NCBI RefSeq assembly: GCF_025947345.1
Contig: NZ_CP110011.1
Coordinates: 496,001-560,000, forward strand
Length of the DNA: 64,000 nt
Source: Flavobacterium sp. N502536
GTDB taxonomy: Bacteria; Bacteroidota; Bacteroidia; Flavobacteriales; Flavobacteriaceae
Direction of reading: 5' to 3'
Below, piece by piece: positions 60,770 through 64,000 of this stretch. The notes beneath the pieces were generated by a model that was not told where the DNA came from, searched no databases, and saw nothing but the letters and a program-made list of their open reading frames with translations. The first letter of the stretch is position 1. Every line of letters starts with the position of its first letter. The translations under genes and the position numbers were made by a program.

Positions 60770-61303
60770 GTGATAACATACGTAACTACCTACTTATCAG
60801 AAGAACATGAGGTAATACAAAACACCGAAAGAGCGACCGAATTAAGTGAAATAAATACTTTTGAAAAAACAATAGTCTATAAATACACTAAAGATGCTTT
60901 TCAGGAATTAAATCAGGATTTGCTAAAAAATGGAGGACAAAACGATTCTCCCTTTGGCACTTTTTTAGAAATGACATTAGATAAGCTACCTTCTTACAGA
61001 GACATCGTATATCGTGGCACATTTTTAAGTCCAAAAGCTCTAGAAAAATATACAACAGCTTTAGAAAAAGGAACTGATGTCACCGAACATTCTTTTTTTT
61101 CGACTTCAAAATCCAGATCAATTGCTGAAGGTTTTGGAACTACTCTTTTGAGAATTGTGTCAAAAAATGGAAAAGAAATTGAAAAAATCAGTAAATTTGG
61201 TATTCATGAAAACCCAAATGAACAGGAAGTTTTGTTCAAACTAAATTCAACATTTAGTGTCTTATCAATAGAAGGCAATTTAATAACCTTAGAAGAGATC
61301 TAA
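60770..61303 (+). CDS. ADP-ribosyltransferase-like toxin/effector
   Basis: 177 residues from GTG; there is no ATG before residue 68. The R-S-E class ART core is complete: R82 in DIVYRGTFLS, S-T-S at 111-113 in EHSFFSTSKSRS, and E151-x-E153 in NPNEQEVLFKL. The ExE pair points to mono-ADP-ribosylation of arginine (or of small guanidinium substrates). Preceding helices (KYTKDAFQELNQDLLKNG) fit the family. No secretion signal or other domain is seen, so it acts inside the cell or is delivered by an unknown route. The next gene starts one base after its stop. Confidence 0.8.
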   Translation: MITYVTTYLSEEHEVIQNTERATELSEINTFEKTIVYKYTKDAFQELNQDLLKNGGQNDSPFGTFLEMTLDKLPSYRDIVYRGTFLSPKALEKYTTALEKGTDVTEHSFFSTSKSRSIAEGFGTTLLRIVSKNGKEIEKISKFGIHENPNEQEVLFKLNSTFSVLSIEGNLITLEEI

Positions 61304-61304
61304 T

Positions 61305-61646
61305 ATGGCAACTTTAAAGAAAAAAGAAACACTGGATCTGCTAACCATCACAGACCTTCCCAATAGTCAAGCTATAATAGCATTATTCAAAAAATACAGC
61401 GATGCATTTCATTTAAAAAACAATACTGAGTTAAGCTTAGAAAATTGTTCTCTTATATTGAATGCAATATTGTATTCGCATAAGGTACAGACTACTAAGG
61501 ACAAATTAGAAATTATTGACGCTATTGATTCTATTAAAAAGGTTCAGGAAAGAATAGCACTGAAATCAGGAAAAATTTCAAAAGAAGAAATAGAAAAAGC
61601 TGCAAAAAGTTTAGGACAAAAAGTGCAGTCTTCACTTGAAGACTAA
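61305..61646 (+). CDS. small helical protein, candidate antitoxin/immunity partner of the ART
   Basis: 113 residues, entirely helical in pattern with charged surfaces (MATLKKKETLDLLTITDLP ... IDSIKKVQERIALKSGKI). No recognised family. It begins one base after the ART stop and ends just before the right-hand 41-bp terminator copy, so both genes form one unit. The partner role is inferred from position only. Confidence 0.55.
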   Translation: MATLKKKETLDLLTITDLPNSQAIIALFKKYSDAFHLKNNTELSLENCSLILNAILYSHKVQTTKDKLEIIDAIDSIKKVQERIALKSGKISKEEIEKAAKSLGQKVQSSLED

Positions 61647-61651
61647 ACAAA

Positions 61652-61692
61652 AAAAAACGGCAACTACACTAGTAATTGCCGTTTTTTATTTA
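61652..61692. terminator. intrinsic terminator, right copy of the 41-bp direct repeat
   Basis: Identical in all 41 positions to 60687-60727, including loop and T tail. It ends the two-gene cassette and also faces the convergent TetR gene. Confidence 0.88.
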
Positions 61693-61707
61693 TGTGTCGT
61701 TTCAAAA

Positions 61708-62289
61708 TCATAGTATTGAAAACGTCGCTTTTACAATATCGTCATAGACTTGTTTATCTCTTTCTCCGGTTCTAGCCAAAACCCGAACACCCGAATACGC
61801 ATTAAAAAGAAACCGCGCTAATACTCTGGCAGCATTCTTTGTGGAAATATGTCCTGCATCCTGGCCTTTTTGAACCGCTTTGGTAAAAATCTCTTCCATC
61901 GTCTGCCTGTTATTCTGTACAATTTTTGCAATCCCTTCGTCATGCATCGCTAGTTCGACAGAAGAATTCACCATAAAACAGCCTTTGGTAATACGATCTT
62001 CCAGACTTTCCAGTACCGCCTGCTTAAAAACCTCAAGCAAAGTTTCCTTAATATTAGCTGACTGCTCAAAAAGCTGTGCTATCTGTTCCTGACCATTCTT
62101 CTGATAACGTTCTAAAGACCGGACAAAAAGCTGCTGCTTGTCGCCAAAAGTATCGTACAAACTCGAGCGACTCAGCCCCAAATGGGTAACTAAATCACTG
62201 GCCGATGTGCCATTGTATCCTTTGTGCCAAAAAATCTCAATCGCTTTATCCAAAGCCTGATCTTCATTAAATTCTTTTGTTCTGGCCAT
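61708..62289 (-). CDS. TetR/AcrR family regulator
   Basis: 193 residues. The HTH is ALDKAIEIFWHKGYNGTSASDLVTHLGLSRSSLYDTFGDKQQLFVRSLERY (about 12-63), typical of the TetR group with a SSLYxxFGDK motif. The C-terminal half is a helical ligand domain. Its promoter and that of the SDR gene behind it carry the same kind of operator (GGAACNATCGTTCC), so it likely represses both. The inducer is unknown. Confidence 0.93.
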   Translation of the reverse strand: MARTKEFNEDQALDKAIEIFWHKGYNGTSASDLVTHLGLSRSSLYDTFGDKQQLFVRSLERYQKNGQEQIAQLFEQSANIKETLLEVFKQAVLESLEDRITKGCFMVNSSVELAMHDEGIAKIVQNNRQTMEEIFTKAVQKGQDAGHISTKNAARVLARFLFNAYSGVRVLARTGERDKQVYDDIVKATFSIL

Positions 62290-62312
62290 AACGTCAGTAT
62301 TAAATTATATCT

Positions 62313-62345
62313 CAAAGATACAAAAATACGGAACAATCGTTCCTG
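62313..62345 (-). promoter_or_regulatory. TetR autoregulatory promoter and operator
   Basis: The minus strand has -7 box TATCTTTG (62313-62320) with a palindrome-like GGAACAATCGTTCC (62330-62343) just upstream. The same pair of elements in the same order is found ahead of the SDR gene. Confidence 0.65.
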
Positions 62346-62360
62346 AATTAGTCAGAAAAA

Positions 62361-63113
62361 TTATACTACCGTATTTACAGTAAGTCCACCATCAATCACA
62401 ATTTCGCTTCCGGTAATAAATGATGCATCATCCGAAGCTAAAAAAAGTACTGTTTTAGCCACTTCAGAAGCCTGGCCAAAACGCTTCAATAAAATTTTCT
62501 CGCTTAAAACTGCTCCAAAACCTTCAACTTCTGCTTTCTCCAATCCCAATTTACCATAAAGAGGTGTTTCAACCGGACCAGGAGAAACAGCATTTACTCT
62601 GATTTTTCTTGCTGCCAGTTCGGTAGCAAATACTTTATTCAAAGACAATACTGCTGCTTTGCTTGCCGCATAAACACTTGAATTAGGCATTCCCACATGA
62701 GCATTTATCGAAGTATTAAAAACAATAGAACCTCCGTCATTTAAGATGGGCAGTATTTTCTGAACGGTAAAATAAACTCCTTTTACATTCACATTCATGA
62801 TACTGTCATAATGCTCCTCTGAGGCTAAATCTACTGGAGCAAAAGCTGCAATTCCAGCATTTAAAAACAATACATCAACTTTACCGAATTTGGCTTTTAC
62901 CTCCGCAACCAAACGATCAATTGATTCTAAATCGGATTGATCCGATACAATTCCGGTTACGTTCAATTCCGTTTCTGCTTTTGCCAAAGCCTCTTTGTTT
63001 CTTCCTGTTACAATTACCTGAGCACCGTTTGCTACAAATTCGGCTGCGGCAGCATACCCTATTCCGCTATTTCCACCGGTTACAATAGCCACTTTATTCT
63101 CTAACTTTTTCAT
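62361..63113 (-). CDS. short-chain dehydrogenase/reductase (SDR)
   Basis: 250 residues. The cofactor motif TGGNSGIG is at 12-19, NAG in FLNAGIAA at about 85, and the catalytic Y148-x-x-x-K152 in SVYAASKAAVLSLNK. PG in AVSPGPVETPLYG and the C-terminal FITGSEIVIDGG are standard. An NAD(P)-dependent carbonyl reductase of unknown substrate. Probably controlled by the TetR protein downstream. Confidence 0.94.
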   Translation of the reverse strand: MKKLENKVAIVTGGNSGIGYAAAAEFVANGAQVIVTGRNKEALAKAETELNVTGIVSDQSDLESIDRLVAEVKAKFGKVDVLFLNAGIAAFAPVDLASEEHYDSIMNVNVKGVYFTVQKILPILNDGGSIVFNTSINAHVGMPNSSVYAASKAAVLSLNKVFATELAARKIRVNAVSPGPVETPLYGKLGLEKAEVEGFGAVLSEKILLKRFGQASEVAKTVLFLASDDASFITGSEIVIDGGLTVNTVV

Positions 63114-63156
63114 CTTATTTGTTTTTTAAATTATTGATTATTTCATTATTACAGTA

Positions 63157-63191
63157 CAAAGATATAATAACGGAACGATCGTTCCGTTATT
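63157..63191 (-). promoter_or_regulatory. SDR promoter with perfect 26-bp operator
   Basis: A perfect 26-bp palindrome at 63166-63191 (half-site AATAACGGAACGA) sits directly upstream of the minus-strand -7 box TATCTTTG (63157-63164). The centre is the same as in the operator ahead of the TetR gene. Confidence 0.75.
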
Positions 63192-63314
63192 GATTATGTT
63201 AATATTTAGTTAAAATAAAAAACTGCTTTTAAAACCCGGTAATACCAAGACTTGACCTCTATACTACCATAAACGAAAGAAATAGGAAATTGTAAAAGAT
63301 TCTTAATTTATGCT

Positions 63315-63322
63315 TAATTTTG
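63315..63322 (+). promoter_or_regulatory. -7 box of the partial gene at 63341
   Basis: TAATTTTG, an exact consensus match, 18 bases before the ATG. Confidence 0.5.
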
Positions 63323-63340
63323 CAATCTAAACCAATTCAG

Positions 63341-64000
63341 ATGGATATTCATTTATACAACGAAAGTCCTTTCGAAACGATCATATCCTTCCACAAGCTT
63401 ATTAAATCTTTTGAGGAAATTGCTTTGTCGGATGTTGATTACAGGGCAAACTATGCAAAAGCCATTTTAAAACAAATAGAACCCCTTCCGGAACTTAGAA
63501 CCGGAATTAAGGACTACGCCACCATTAAAGACAATGAAGCGTTAATCAAAAATTTACTGGCCGATATCTTTCCGACCGCTTTGACGCACAATGAAATAAA
63601 AGCCGTTACTATACCTTTTCAAAATTTATCATTCAATTATACCGAACGTTTTAAAAAAATCCTCAGTAATGCAGGATCTGAGTTTGATATGGAAATTCGT
63701 GATTTTGACGATCATCAGTTCTATGTCAACAATTGCTGTATCATTTTAGGTGCTCATTTCAAGCAGCGTATCGATTTTAATAACCCCTTTTTCTATGATA
63801 TTCCGGATGAAAATGGAATAGAAAAACATTATCGCATTCTTTACAATGCCGATTTCATAGATGTCATTCCAACAGAAAAATCAATCGATCTAACCCAGGA
63901 CGACATCGATCTGCTGCTGGACAACTACCATGATCTCGAACTTTGGAAATCAAAATTTCCGAAGGGAAGCTGGATTCTGAAAGGATTTGGGCTCGTTTCT
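63341..64000 (+). CDS. GAF domain-containing-like protein, 3' end cut
   Basis: The first 220 codons of a longer gene cut by the window end. It opens MDIHLYNESPFETIISFHKL and continues with IKNLLADIFPTALTHNEIKAVTIPFQN and FKKILSNAGSEFDMEIRDFDDHQFYVNNCCIILG. I recall similar N-termini in large Bacteroidetes GAF-domain proteins, but no GAF motif is within the visible part, so this is a recollection rather than a motif call. Cytoplasmic; function unknown. Confidence 0.55.
   Translation, partial: MDIHLYNESPFETIISFHKLIKSFEEIALSDVDYRANYAKAILKQIEPLPELRTGIKDYATIKDNEALIKNLLADIFPTALTHNEIKAVTIPFQNLSFNYTERFKKILSNAGSEFDMEIRDFDDHQFYVNNCCIILGAHFKQRIDFNNPFFYDIPDENGIEKHYRILYNADFIDVIPTEKSIDLTQDDIDLLLDNYHDLELWKSKFPKGSWILKGFGLVS

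Overview
The window reads as chromosome from a flavobacterium, most likely the genus Flavobacterium. The DNA is AT-rich. Promoters carry the Bacteroidetes -7 box TAnnTTTG, there is a T9SS C-terminal sorting domain and a TonB receptor with a carboxypeptidase-like plug extension, and the gene neighbourhoods (MarR/nitroreductase/YceI, 2TM proteins beside LytTR regulators) are typical of the family. I see no rRNA, tRNA, CRISPR array, IS transposase or prophage. Both window ends cut a gene: an RND-type efflux adaptor on the left and a GAF-domain-like protein on the right.

Layout. 0-9 kb: mostly minus-strand single genes (acetyltransferase, ACT-domain protein, esterase with TPR tail, M1 peptidase, GapN-type aldehyde dehydrogenase, rhodanese). 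9-18 kb: a Crp/Fnr regulator, TauE/SafE exporter, cytochrome bd oxidase (cydAB), an ETHE1-like metallo-beta-lactamase/rhodanese protein and a split YeeE/YedE transporter, which together suggest sulfane-sulfur or sulfite handling. 18-21 kb: a lipoprotein hydrolase, an acetyltransferase and 1.2 kb of modular hairpin repeats. 21-25 kb: glpD-glpK-glpF. 25-28 kb: MarR with twin palindromic operators, nitroreductase, YceI. 28-38 kb: a full trp operon behind a leader peptide with three tandem Trp codons and a terminator (attenuation). The order is trpE-G-D-C-F-B-A, interrupted by a lipoprotein, a T9SS-sorted beta-helix protein and a GGCT-like gene. 38-43 kb: TetR plus an EmrAB/TolC-type tripartite exporter. 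43-47 kb: yaaA, CCA-adding-type nucleotidyltransferase, heme A synthase. 47-54 kb: LytTR regulator, five small 2TM proteins, a histidine kinase fused to a sixth 2TM domain, a secreted TPR-like protein and a TonB receptor, all on the minus strand. 54-61 kb: small enzymes, ClC and HPP membrane proteins, a pRiA4b ORF-3-like protein, a four-helix-bundle (S23/IVS) protein and a nucleoid-associated protein. 60.7-61.7 kb: a two-gene cassette with an ADP-ribosyltransferase-like protein, bounded by identical 41-bp terminator copies. 61.7-63.2 kb: TetR and an SDR enzyme sharing operator sequences.

The most unusual signals are the ADP-ribosyltransferase cassette, the six-fold 2TM array inside a LytS/LytTR locus, the trp attenuator with passenger genes, and several intergenic repeat families. 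These include degenerate tandem repeats with fixed periods of 7, 8 or 9 nt arranged head-to-head as hairpins, a modular family of 3-nt-loop hairpins with compensatory changes, and a MITE-like family with terminal inverted repeats. Function calls rest on motif reading by eye; no database search was run.
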